Of a stretch of DNA of 32,611 bases, positions 26,351 to 32,611 are shown piece by piece. The notes beneath the pieces were generated by a model that worked only from the letters and a program-made list of their open reading frames with translations, did not search any database and was not told where the DNA came from. The first letter of the stretch is position 1, and every line of letters starts with the position of its first letter. The position numbers and the translations under genes were made by a program. Source of the stretch: Clostridium luticellarii. GTDB taxonomy: Bacteria > Bacillota > Clostridia > Clostridiales > Clostridiaceae. The stretch is taken from positions 1 to 32,611 of the forward strand of contig NZ_PVXP01000035.1 in NCBI RefSeq assembly GCF_002995845.1. The letters run 5' to 3'.

Positions 26351-27064
26351 GTGACTATGCAGAGAATACTACTTGTTGATGATGAACTTGGAATCATAAA
26401 AATGCTGAAAACCATCTTACACAAAGAAGGTTACACAAACATCGACAGTGCTTCAACAGGGAAAGAAACTATGACAAAAATCATGAAAAATACCTATGAT
26501 TTAATTGTACTGGATGTTATGCTGCCGGATATTGATGGCTTCAAGCTGTGTCAGAAAATCCGCCAGCATACATTTGTGCCAATTCTTTTCCTCACTGCCC
26601 GAACCGGTGATTTAGACAAATTAACAGGCCTCGGTATAGGCGGAGATGATTATATTACTAAGCCTTTTAATCCTCTAGAAGTTGTTGCAAGAATCAACGT
26701 ACAGTTCAGGAGGATGAAACAGTACCGGCAAAATTCAATGAAGCAGGGGATCTATCATTTCGGCACTGTCACTGTAAATAAGAAAGAAGCAAAACTTCTT
26801 GTGGATAACAGGGAAATAAGCTGTCCGGCAAAAGAATTTGAATTGCTGCTGTTTTTAGTGGAACACCCAAATCAGGTGTTTACCGCAGGACAGTTATATG
26901 AAAATGTATGGGGATATGAAAGTATGGGAGATGAACAAACTGTAAAAGTGCATATTAACCGATTACGTAAAAAAGTGGAACCAGACTTGAAGAATCCCTC
27001 TTACATTATAAATATCCGTGGAATTGGATATAAATTCTCATTTCCGGAGGGTGGGCAAATATGA
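26351..27064 (+). CDS. OmpR/PhoB-family response regulator, module 1
   Basis: 237 residues. Receiver domain 4-117: acidic pair D10-D11 in ILLVDDE, phospho-acceptor D55 in IVLDVMLPD, T82, and K104 in YITKPFNPLE. DNA-binding winged helix about 140-235 (EISCPAKEFELLLFLVEHPNQVFTAGQLYENVWG, VHINRLRKKVE, IRGIGYKF). Start is GTG at 26351, nine bases after AAGGGG. The in-frame ATG two codons later would be too far from that site. It overlaps the kinase gene by four bases. It probably activates the ABC promoter through the 11-bp repeats at 24294. Confidence 0.93.
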   Translation: MTMQRILLVDDELGIIKMLKTILHKEGYTNIDSASTGKETMTKIMKNTYDLIVLDVMLPDIDGFKLCQKIRQHTFVPILFLTARTGDLDKLTGLGIGGDDYITKPFNPLEVVARINVQFRRMKQYRQNSMKQGIYHFGTVTVNKKEAKLLVDNREISCPAKEFELLLFLVEHPNQVFTAGQLYENVWGYESMGDEQTVKVHINRLRKKVEPDLKNPSYIINIRGIGYKFSFPEGGQI

Positions 27065-28155
27065 AAGTAGATCTTACCAATGGACGTTTGACAGTCCGTT
27101 TTACCATCAATTTCATAGTACATCAGATTTTACTCTGGTTATTAATGGGGATCCCGGGGATTTACTGGATGCTGGTACTACAACACCAGTCACAAAACGA
27201 GACAGAAATTGCAATTCTTGCCTGGGTGACAATTTTTATCGGATTGTCTTACTGTCTGTTTTATGGTTATTACGTTGCACGCCCTCTAGTGGATATTTTG
27301 ATGAATATACAAAAATTGTCAAGAGGTGAATATCTGGACTTACCCGGAAAGAGAATACGTTTGAGTTTTTTCTCAAAAAGACTTTACAGAGAAGTCTATG
27401 ATAATCTGAAAACATTGTCTGATATTTTACAGCATAACGAAAAAAAGCGAAAAGAATTTGACGAAATGCGCCGAACCTGGGCGGCTGGAATTACACATGA
27501 TTTAAAAACACCGCTATCCTATATTTCAGGGTATGCGGATATGCTTTTATCCGATAAACACAAATGGAGTCTGGAAGAAAAGAAAGAGTTTCTACAGATT
27601 ATCAGCGATAAATCTGCTCATATAGAGGAACTTATCAACGATCTGGGTACGGCGTTCCGTATGGATGAATTTACAGGTCTAAAGATGAATCTCCAAAAGA
27701 TAGAATTATCGGAATTAGTTCGCAGAGTGACGGCAGAAACAGCGAATATGCCCATTGCAAAGGAAAATCATTTTGAGATGATTGGGGAAGAAAAAGAGTT
27801 ATTCGTTTCGGGCGATACTGAATTACTGAAACGGGCATTTTCAAATCTGTTAGTAAATGCAGTAGTACACAACCCGGAAGATACATCAGTCACTGTCAAA
27901 TTAAGCCGTGAATCTTATGTTGAAGTAGAAATTTGTGATAATGGCAGCGGAATGAATGAATATGATATAAATCACATGTTTGACCGCTACTACAGAGGTA
28001 CTTCTACAGATTCTCCAACAGGAAGTACAGGACTCGGCATGACCATTGTAAAACAGATTATTACTGCCCACCATGGAACTATCAGTGTAAAAAGCAAGAT
28101 AAACTGCGGCACAAAAATAATTGTTAGACTTCCTCCTTATTCAGAAGCAAAATGA
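27061..28155 (+). CDS. Intramembrane-type sensor histidine kinase, module 1
   Basis: 364 residues. Two membrane helices (about 18-40 and 50-72) are joined by a loop of only about ten residues, so there is no extracellular sensor domain. A HAMP-like or linker region follows. The HisKA motif is ITHDLKTPLSYI with H146. The ATPase domain has the N box FSNLLVNAVVHN, G1 DNGSGMNE, the F box and G2 GSTGLGMTIVKQI. Such kinases often sense drug flux through an associated ABC transporter (BceS-like logic), which fits the neighbouring transporter. Starts in a four-base overlap with the regulator gene. Confidence 0.92.
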   Translation: MKVDLTNGRLTVRFTINFIVHQILLWLLMGIPGIYWMLVLQHQSQNETEIAILAWVTIFIGLSYCLFYGYYVARPLVDILMNIQKLSRGEYLDLPGKRIRLSFFSKRLYREVYDNLKTLSDILQHNEKKRKEFDEMRRTWAAGITHDLKTPLSYISGYADMLLSDKHKWSLEEKKEFLQIISDKSAHIEELINDLGTAFRMDEFTGLKMNLQKIELSELVRRVTAETANMPIAKENHFEMIGEEKELFVSGDTELLKRAFSNLLVNAVVHNPEDTSVTVKLSRESYVEVEICDNGSGMNEYDINHMFDRYYRGTSTDSPTGSTGLGMTIVKQIITAHHGTISVKSKINCGTKIIVRLPPYSEAK

Positions 28156-28289
28156 AACTTGCAATTTTAGTTAACAACTTCCCTTATATATTAAAAAAGA
28201 TAAAGGATTCTTAAAATATATGTAGAAAAACATTAATATATGAAAAATATAGCATTAGGAAATTCCTATATAAATAGTAAATAAAATCT

Positions 28290-28374
28290 GTATAGATTTG
28301 AAAGCGAGACAGACAGCAATTATGGAATCGGGAGAATCCCCACAGAAAATTTTAGATACTTTCTAAATCTATAC
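28290..28374 (+). promoter_or_regulatory. Possible structured RNA element upstream of module 2
   Basis: GTATAGATTTGAAAG (28290-28304) pairs with CTTTCTAAATCTATAC (28359-28374), 15 base pairs with one bulged base. The 54-base loop contains an inner GGGA/TCCC hairpin (28330-28333 with 28337-28340). It is richer in G+C than its surroundings. I recognise no known riboswitch or intron motif. It could be a leader element, a small RNA, or a relic of a mobile element. Confidence 0.4.
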
Positions 28375-28388
28375 TAAATAAAAATAAA

Positions 28389-28427
28389 TAAGTTTATCTC
28401 AGTCATCTAACTGACTATAAACTTATC
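28389..28427 (+). repeat. Hairpin just before the ribosome site of the module 2 regulator
   Basis: ATAAGTTTAT and ATAAACTTAT form a 10-bp outer stem, with an inner CAGT/ACTG stem (positions good to about one base). The structure ends about four bases before the GAGGAG ribosome site and could affect its access. Confidence 0.5.
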
Positions 28428-28461
28428 ATGCGAGGAGTTATGTATAATAAAAAATAGAATT

Positions 28462-29139
28462 TTGATTGTAGATGATGACAAAGAATTATGCAGCTTACTC
28501 CAAAAAAGTGTGAGTACAGAAGAAATCATAGTCGATTGCCGCTATTCCGGTCATGATGCTTTAACTGCTCTTGCAGACAATGATTATCAGCTTGTAGTCC
28601 TTGATATTATGATGCCGGGAATTGATGGATTTAAAACACTTGAAAAAATCAGAGAAATAAGTAGTGTCCCCATACTTATGCTGACTTCCAAAAACGACAG
28701 CAGCAGCAAAGTTCATGGTCTTCGAATGGGTGCAGATGATTATTTGACAAAGCCTTTTGATATGGATGAATTTTTAGCCCGTGTCAGCTCTCTTATTCGG
28801 CGCTACACACGTCTAAACACAATCGACACACAAAAGAAAATGTTATATGGTGACTTGATCATAGATTTGGATAATCGGACAGTTACAGTACGTGGTAGAC
28901 CAATGGCACTTCCTCCAAAAGAATTTGGCATTTTATTATTCTGTGCAAGAAATCAAGGACGGATTTTAACAAAACAGCAAATTTACGAAGAGGTATGGAA
29001 AGAGCCTTATGCGTATGATGACAGTAATATAATGGCTTTAATCAGCAGATTGAGAAAGAAAATTGAACCGGATCCAAAAAAACCTACTTATATTCAGACA
29101 GTTAAGGGAATTGGATATCGATTTAATCGTGAGGTATAG
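28462..29139 (+). CDS. OmpR/VanR-type response regulator, module 2 (start disrupted)
   Basis: 225 residues from a TTG at 28462. Receiver: D4-D5-D6, phospho-acceptor D48 in VVLDIMMPG, T75 and K97 in YLTKPFDMDEF. The winged helix (about 125-223) has PPKEFGILLFCARNQGRILTKQQIYEEVW and SRLRKKIEPDPKKPTYIQTVKGIGYRF. The TTG falls inside the first beta strand (ILIVDDD) and has no ribosome site. A proper GAGGAG site and ATG lie at about 28432-28442. From that ATG the frame reads M-Y-N-K-K and stops (TAG). With one A fewer in the A6 run at 28449-28454 it would read M-Y-N-K-N-R-I-L-I-V-D-D-D, a perfect start. It is followed by the kinase gene after two bases. Confidence 0.85.
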   Translation: MIVDDDKELCSLLQKSVSTEEIIVDCRYSGHDALTALADNDYQLVVLDIMMPGIDGFKTLEKIREISSVPILMLTSKNDSSSKVHGLRMGADDYLTKPFDMDEFLARVSSLIRRYTRLNTIDTQKKMLYGDLIIDLDNRTVTVRGRPMALPPKEFGILLFCARNQGRILTKQQIYEEVWKEPYAYDDSNIMALISRLRKKIEPDPKKPTYIQTVKGIGYRFNREV

Positions 29140-29141
29140 TA

Positions 29142-30071
29142 ATGAATATAAAGATCTTATTTGTAGTATTTATTATCATATTGACTATTACTGCTATATG
29201 TGTAGTGCTATTTGTTCGGTTATTCAATATGAAAAAACGTCTGCATGATATTGTGGAGGTTTTAGATGATATTTCATCGGGAAACGGGAATCGCAGGATT
29301 TTAGCGAGGCCAGGCGATGTAACAGCTTCTATATGTTATAAAATAAACAAGATTGTGTGTGATTATGAGGACAGACTTTCCTGCTTTAGAAAAGCCGTTG
29401 ATACCAATAAACAAGTTATGACAAGTCTTTCTCATGATGTAAGAACTCCACTCACCACACTTATTGGCTATCTGGATGCTGTGCACAAGGACATTGTGAA
29501 AGGAAAGGAGAGGGAAGGGTATATAGAGACAGCACGTAAAAAGGCATATGATATGAAAAATTATATTGATATGCTGTTTGAATGGTTTAAGTTAAATTCC
29601 AATGAGCATCCACTTTCCATTCAGACTTGTGAAATGGCTGAGTTAACCCGCAATTTATTGAAAGACTGGATACCTATTTTTGAGGAAAAACAACTGGATT
29701 ATGATATCAATATATCAGAACACCCTATAATTGTGAAAGTTGATCTGGACGGTTATTCCCGCATTGTCAATAATCTTATTCAAAATGTAATAACTCACAG
29801 TAATGCAAGCCGGATTGAAATCTCGCTTTCCAATAAGTCAAATCAAGTAGAATTATGTGTAGTTGACAACGGAACTGGAATACCTAGGGAGGATTTAGAT
29901 CACATATTTGAGCGGCTCTATAAATGTGATAAAGGACGCTCACAAAAAGGCAGCGGTCTTGGTTTAAATATTGTACAGCAGCTTGTGAAGAAAATGAATG
30001 GTGAAATTTCAGTTAACAGTAAACCAAATAAATATACCTCTTTTGTTGTGTCATTTCCACCTGCTCATTGA
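29142..30071 (+). CDS. Sensor histidine kinase without extracellular domain, module 2
   Basis: 309 residues. A single obvious membrane helix (about 4-27) is followed directly by a cytoplasmic linker. The HisKA motif is SLSHDVRTPLTTLIGYL with H98. The ATPase domain has the N box RIVNNLIQNVITHS, G1 DNGTGIPRE, and G2 KGSGLGLNIVQQL. There is no periplasmic or PAS sensor region, as in the small kinases tied to lantibiotic-resistance transporters such as the Clostridioides difficile cpr type (recalled comparison, not searched). The ATG is two bases after the regulator stop, with GAGGT inside the upstream gene's end. Confidence 0.91.
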   Translation: MNIKILFVVFIIILTITAICVVLFVRLFNMKKRLHDIVEVLDDISSGNGNRRILARPGDVTASICYKINKIVCDYEDRLSCFRKAVDTNKQVMTSLSHDVRTPLTTLIGYLDAVHKDIVKGKEREGYIETARKKAYDMKNYIDMLFEWFKLNSNEHPLSIQTCEMAELTRNLLKDWIPIFEEKQLDYDINISEHPIIVKVDLDGYSRIVNNLIQNVITHSNASRIEISLSNKSNQVELCVVDNGTGIPREDLDHIFERLYKCDKGRSQKGSGLGLNIVQQLVKKMNGEISVNSKPNKYTSFVVSFPPAH

Positions 30072-30113
30072 TAAGATACTTATTGTCATATAAATATTCT
30101 ATTTTCAAAAAGC

Positions 30114-30157
30114 AAGGTTAATACAAGGTTGCGGTAAGGTTAATGCAAGGTTCAAGT
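30114..30157 (+). promoter_or_regulatory. Four tandem 11-bp direct repeats before ABC module 2
   Basis: Units start at 30114, 30125, 30136 and 30147: AAGGTTAATAC, AAGGTTGCGGT, AAGGTTAATGC, AAGGTTCAAGT. The core AAGGTT is invariant and the register is exactly 11 bp. The array ends two bases before a -10-like hexamer. It is the probable binding site of the module 2 response regulator. Confidence 0.8.
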
Positions 30158-30159
30158 GT

Positions 30160-30165
30160 TACACT
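30160..30165 (+). promoter_or_regulatory. -10 element of ABC module 2
   Basis: TACACT at 30160-30165. The -35 position (30137-30142) lies within the third repeat, so the promoter should depend on the activator. The start near 30172 leaves a short leader to the ATG at 30197. Confidence 0.5.
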
Positions 30166-30196
30166 GGACTTACAAGAACAAAGGAGGTTTTTATCA

Positions 30197-31120
30197 ATGG
30201 GTGATTATGTAATTGAGACAGAAAATTTAACGAAACAGTATGGTGTACAAAAAAGTGTAGCTAATCTAAATATTCATGTGAAAGGTGGACGAATTTACGG
30301 CCTGCTTGGAAGAAACGGTGCAGGCAAAACTACTACCATGAAAATGCTTTTAAATCTTACCAAACCCACTACCGGTGAGATTAAGATTTTTGGGGAGGAT
30401 ATCCGCAACAATGAGAAGAAAATTCTGCCACGTATCGGCAGCCTGATTGAATCACCAGGTTTTTATCCAAATCTAACAGGAACAGAAAATCTGCGTATTT
30501 TTTCGGAGCTTAGAGGTATTCCACGGCGTAATGCTATTAAAGATGCATTAGATTTAGTTGGCTTGCCATATAAAGATAAAAAATTGTTTTCACAATACTC
30601 GCTTGGTATGAAACAAAGATTAGCAATTGCCCTTGCTGTCATGCACGATCCAGAATTATTGATTTTGGATGAACCGATTAATGGACTTGATCCCATTGGT
30701 ATATCAGAGGTTCGTTCATTTATACGGGAATTGTGTGATGCAAAGGGAAAAACAATTTTAATTTCGAGCCATATTCTTTCAGAAATTTCTCTGCTAGCGG
30801 ATGATATTGGTATTATCGATCATGGTGTATTATTAGAGGAAGAAAGTCTTAGCGAATTGGAACAGAAAAACAGCAAATATATCCACTTCGGCATTTCAGA
30901 CACTGCGCAGGCTTCACGTATTTTGGAATCGAAGTTTAAATCCAAAAATTTCAAGGTGGTTGATGATCATAATATACTGCTTTATGATATCAACCTGCCT
31001 GTTACTGAAATTAACCGCAGCTTTGTTCAGGTTGGACTGGAAATTTCAGAAGTTCATCTCTGCGAGGATACATTGGAAGATTATTTCAAGAAGGTAACAA
31101 GAGGTGAGGGAATTGCTTAG
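30197..31120 (+). CDS. ABC transporter ATP-binding protein, lantibiotic-protection type, module 2
   Basis: 307 residues from ATG 30197, chosen because AGGAGG lies eight bases upstream. An in-frame TTG 18 codons earlier (30143) falls in the repeat array and promoter. Walker A GRNGAGKTT (38-46), signature YSLGMKQR (134-141), Walker B LLILDEPINGLDPIG (154-168), switch histidine H192. The unit resembles the ATPases of bacitracin and lantibiotic immunity transporters (BcrA, CprA and NisF-like groups). Note I161 where many relatives have T or A (DEPINGLD). It overlaps the first permease gene. Confidence 0.92.
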   Translation: MGDYVIETENLTKQYGVQKSVANLNIHVKGGRIYGLLGRNGAGKTTTMKMLLNLTKPTTGEIKIFGEDIRNNEKKILPRIGSLIESPGFYPNLTGTENLRIFSELRGIPRRNAIKDALDLVGLPYKDKKLFSQYSLGMKQRLAIALAVMHDPELLILDEPINGLDPIGISEVRSFIRELCDAKGKTILISSHILSEISLLADDIGIIDHGVLLEEESLSELEQKNSKYIHFGISDTAQASRILESKFKSKNFKVVDDHNILLYDINLPVTEINRSFVQVGLEISEVHLCEDTLEDYFKKVTRGEGIA

Positions 31121-31898
31121 ATTGATCAAATGTGAATTTTGGAAATTAAAACGAAAAAAATTTATTTTATTTGTTATTATTGCGGCGTTTTTGTTTCCAA
31201 TTCCTATAACTTATTTAATGACAACTCCTTCAATGATGGAACGTTATGTAAATTCTAAAGATGCTTTCGATGGATTGTTTAACATTATATTGGGATATGG
31301 TGTTCAATTTCTGCTTCCCTGCATTATTGGTGTAATCGCTGCCATTCTCTTCTTTATGGAACGTGATAATGATACTTTTAAGAATTTAAGGACAATCCCC
31401 ATTACAAGTACACAGATAATTTTAGTAAAGATTATGGTGCTGTTTTTGCTTGGTATTGTTTTTTCGGTTGCTTCCACAGCTGCAACTGCTTTATGTGGAA
31501 TGGTAAACTTTCAAGTCTACGGTTTGGGATATAAACTGTTTCTGGCTGTTGAAACAGGAATTTTTATTACAGCTGGTACATTGCCATTGATTGTACTGGT
31601 AGTCTTTTTCAGCCGCACGTACATATTTTCAGTGTTGCTATGTATTTTCTACAGTGTACTGAATATGAGTGCGACTGCTCTTTTTGATACACTTCCAAAA
31701 ACCATGTTACTTATTTTGCCTACTCCACTGACTACTTTTTGGATTGCAGGTGATATGGAATCACACGGTATCAACATGAATTTGGATCAGATGGCTGGAT
31801 TGATTCCATCAACGCTTCAAGTGATTATTACGTTGGGAATTATGTCAGCTATTTCTATTTTGTTGATTGTCTATCTTTATAGAAAGTGGGGGGAATAA
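31104..31898 (+). CDS. ABC-2 permease subunit 1, lantibiotic-protection type, module 2
   Basis: 264 residues from GTG at 31104, overlapping the ATPase gene by 17 bases. A TTG at 31113 is an alternative start, with GAGGTGA five bases upstream, giving 261 residues. The N-terminus LIKCEFWKLKRKKFI is the basic amphipathic segment of MutE/EpiE/CprB-like permeases, followed by six helices (about 20-37, 62-85, 105-130, 148-168, 175-195, 235-257). ERDNDTFKNLRTIPIT (about 90-105) is the coupling loop. It should form a heteromeric channel with the next gene's product to expel or block peptide antibiotics at the membrane. Confidence 0.88.
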   Translation: MRELLRLIKCEFWKLKRKKFILFVIIAAFLFPIPITYLMTTPSMMERYVNSKDAFDGLFNIILGYGVQFLLPCIIGVIAAILFFMERDNDTFKNLRTIPITSTQIILVKIMVLFLLGIVFSVASTAATALCGMVNFQVYGLGYKLFLAVETGIFITAGTLPLIVLVVFFSRTYIFSVLLCIFYSVLNMSATALFDTLPKTMLLILPTPLTTFWIAGDMESHGINMNLDQMAGLIPSTLQVIITLGIMSAISILLIVYLYRKWGE

Positions 31899-31902
31899 AA
31901 AT

Positions 31903-32502
31903 ATGCTGAAAATTGTTAAAACAGAGATTTTAAAATTGAAACGGTATCATATCCTGTGGGCTGGAATTGCCTTAATGCTTCTTTCAGTTATGCTTACTTT
32001 ATTTACTTCCATGGCAAATGACGGATCTGTCTGGGATTTTACTTATATGATTGAACAGGTTATTAAAAACAACATGTCCACTATTTTCCCAATGTGTATA
32101 ACGCTGATTACAGGTTATATTATCACTCGAGAACAAAAAGATAATACTTTGAAGAATATCCTCACAATTCCTATTTCTTTCAAGCAGTTACTTGTGGGAA
32201 AATTACTTGTGTGTGGTATTTTATCCCTGTTTCTTGGAATGATATGTACCATATTTACTATAATGGGCAGTTTCCTTGCAGGTTTTCCTGGATTTTCGGT
32301 AGGATTGGCATTACAAGCTTTTATACAGATAACATTTGTAAATCTGTTCTTATATATTGCAGTTATGCCTATTGTTATTTTGACAAGTCGTTTTTCCAGT
32401 GGATTTTTAATTGGAGTTATTGTTGCTTTTGTGTATGGCTATTGTGGTATGTTTGCAGCAGGTGATATGAAACTGGCAAATTTGGTAAGCGTAAAAAAAT
32501 AG
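31903..32502 (+). CDS. ABC-2 permease subunit 2, apparently shortened at the C-terminus, module 2
   Basis: 199 residues from ATG 31903 with GGGGGGAAT upstream. A TTG 12 codons earlier lies inside the previous gene and lacks a site. The N-terminus MLKIVKTEILKLKRYHILW and the loop EQKDNTLKNILTIPISFKQLL parallel subunit 1, so the two are paralogues. About five helices are visible (17-34, 55-72, 100-125, 132-160, 163-185). The last helix of the six-helix pattern is missing: the frame ends in LANLVSVKK and stop. From memory such subunits are about 240-250 residues long, so a truncation or indel is likely. Activity is uncertain. Confidence 0.8.
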   Translation: MLKIVKTEILKLKRYHILWAGIALMLLSVMLTLFTSMANDGSVWDFTYMIEQVIKNNMSTIFPMCITLITGYIITREQKDNTLKNILTIPISFKQLLVGKLLVCGILSLFLGMICTIFTIMGSFLAGFPGFSVGLALQAFIQITFVNLFLYIAVMPIVILTSRFSSGFLIGVIVAFVYGYCGMFAAGDMKLANLVSVKK

Positions 32503-32534
32503 ACACCTAGAGATATTAAAATTTCCTTGATAAA

Positions 32535-32568
32535 ATTACAGATATAAAAATCAGGAGGTATCTGTAAT
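32535..32568 (+). promoter_or_regulatory. Hairpin enclosing the ribosome site of the last gene
   Basis: ATTACAGAT (32535-32543) pairs perfectly with ATCTGTAAT (32560-32568), 9 base pairs, loop of 16. The loop holds the ribosome site AGGAGGT (32553-32559) and the stem takes up the first two bases of the ATG at 32567. It may regulate translation, or be a DNA operator. Confidence 0.55.
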
Positions 32569-32611
32569 GGAAAAGCAAATTAATCATGAGCCTTGGGAGA
32601 AAATTTTAGAA
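32567..32611 (+). CDS. 5' end of an unidentified gene (partial)
   Basis: ATG with AGGAGGT seven bases upstream opens a frame that runs off the window: M-E-K-Q-I-N-H-E-P-W-E-K-I-L-E. Fifteen residues are not enough for a family call. It follows the shortened permease by 64 bases on the same strand and may be part of module 2 or an unrelated gene. Confidence 0.6.
   Translation, partial: MEKQINHEPWEKILE

Larger units (their letters stand above)
28156..28439. other. Intergenic region between the two ABC modules
   Basis: About 285 very AT-rich bases with no credible gene. Two structured elements stand out: a 15-bp stem closing a 54-base loop (28290-28374) and a hairpin directly before the ribosome site (about 28389-28427). 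No clear terminator for the upstream kinase gene and no convincing promoter hexamer pair for the downstream regulator were found. Confidence 0.55.

Overview
The window is AT-rich DNA with strong AGGAGG-type ribosome sites, frequent TTG/GTG starts and a canonical clostridial gene order. It is most likely the chromosome of an anaerobic Clostridium-type Firmicute, plausibly an acetogenic or solventogenic one given the [FeFe] hydrogenase. The species cannot be named from the sequence alone.

Layout. (1) 1-2.7 kb: the 5' tip of an unknown minus-strand gene, a small polytopic membrane protein, and a plus-strand [FeFe] hydrogenase whose C-terminal rubredoxin domain is broken by a one-base frameshift. 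(2) 2.8-17.3 kb: a long codirectional minus-strand housekeeping block. In transcription order it holds an Amidase_3 cell-wall amidase, trmL, a DegV-family protein, rpoN (sigma-54), then the glycolytic cluster cggR-gap-pgk-tpiA-gpmI-eno, then secG, rnr and smpB. A two-site CggR operator with the Bacillus 20-bp periodicity lies at the cggR promoter and fixes the cggR start. (3) 17.5-24.2 kb: an accessory stretch of small genes with local regulators: a 5'-nucleotidase-like HAD protein, an EamA exporter, HxlR/PPOX, HXXEE/TetR, methyltransferase-MarR and TetR/flavodoxin-ferredoxin. Several of these intergenic regions carry readable promoters overlapped by palindromes. (4) 24.4-32.5 kb: two consecutive peptide-antibiotic-type ABC transporter modules, each with its own OmpR-family two-component system. 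Module 1 is ATPase-permease-regulator-kinase. Module 2 is regulator-kinase-ATPase-permease-permease. The window ends in the first codons of another gene.

How the parts work together. The glycolytic operon converts triose phosphates to phosphoenolpyruvate under a sugar-phosphate-responsive repressor. The hydrogenase and the flavodoxin-ferredoxin protein point to ferredoxin-based anaerobic redox metabolism. Both kinases of the ABC modules lack an extracellular sensor domain. Upstream of each ATPase gene lie four tandem direct repeats in an exact 11-bp register next to a -10 hexamer, the layout expected for PhoB/OmpR-type activator sites. This suggests two parallel envelope-stress or lantibiotic-type defence circuits.

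Main anomalies: the rubredoxin frameshift, a probable one-base indel in an A6 tract at the start of the second response regulator, an apparently shortened last permease, a structured 85-nt element between the two modules, and a hairpin that places the ribosome site of the final gene in its loop.
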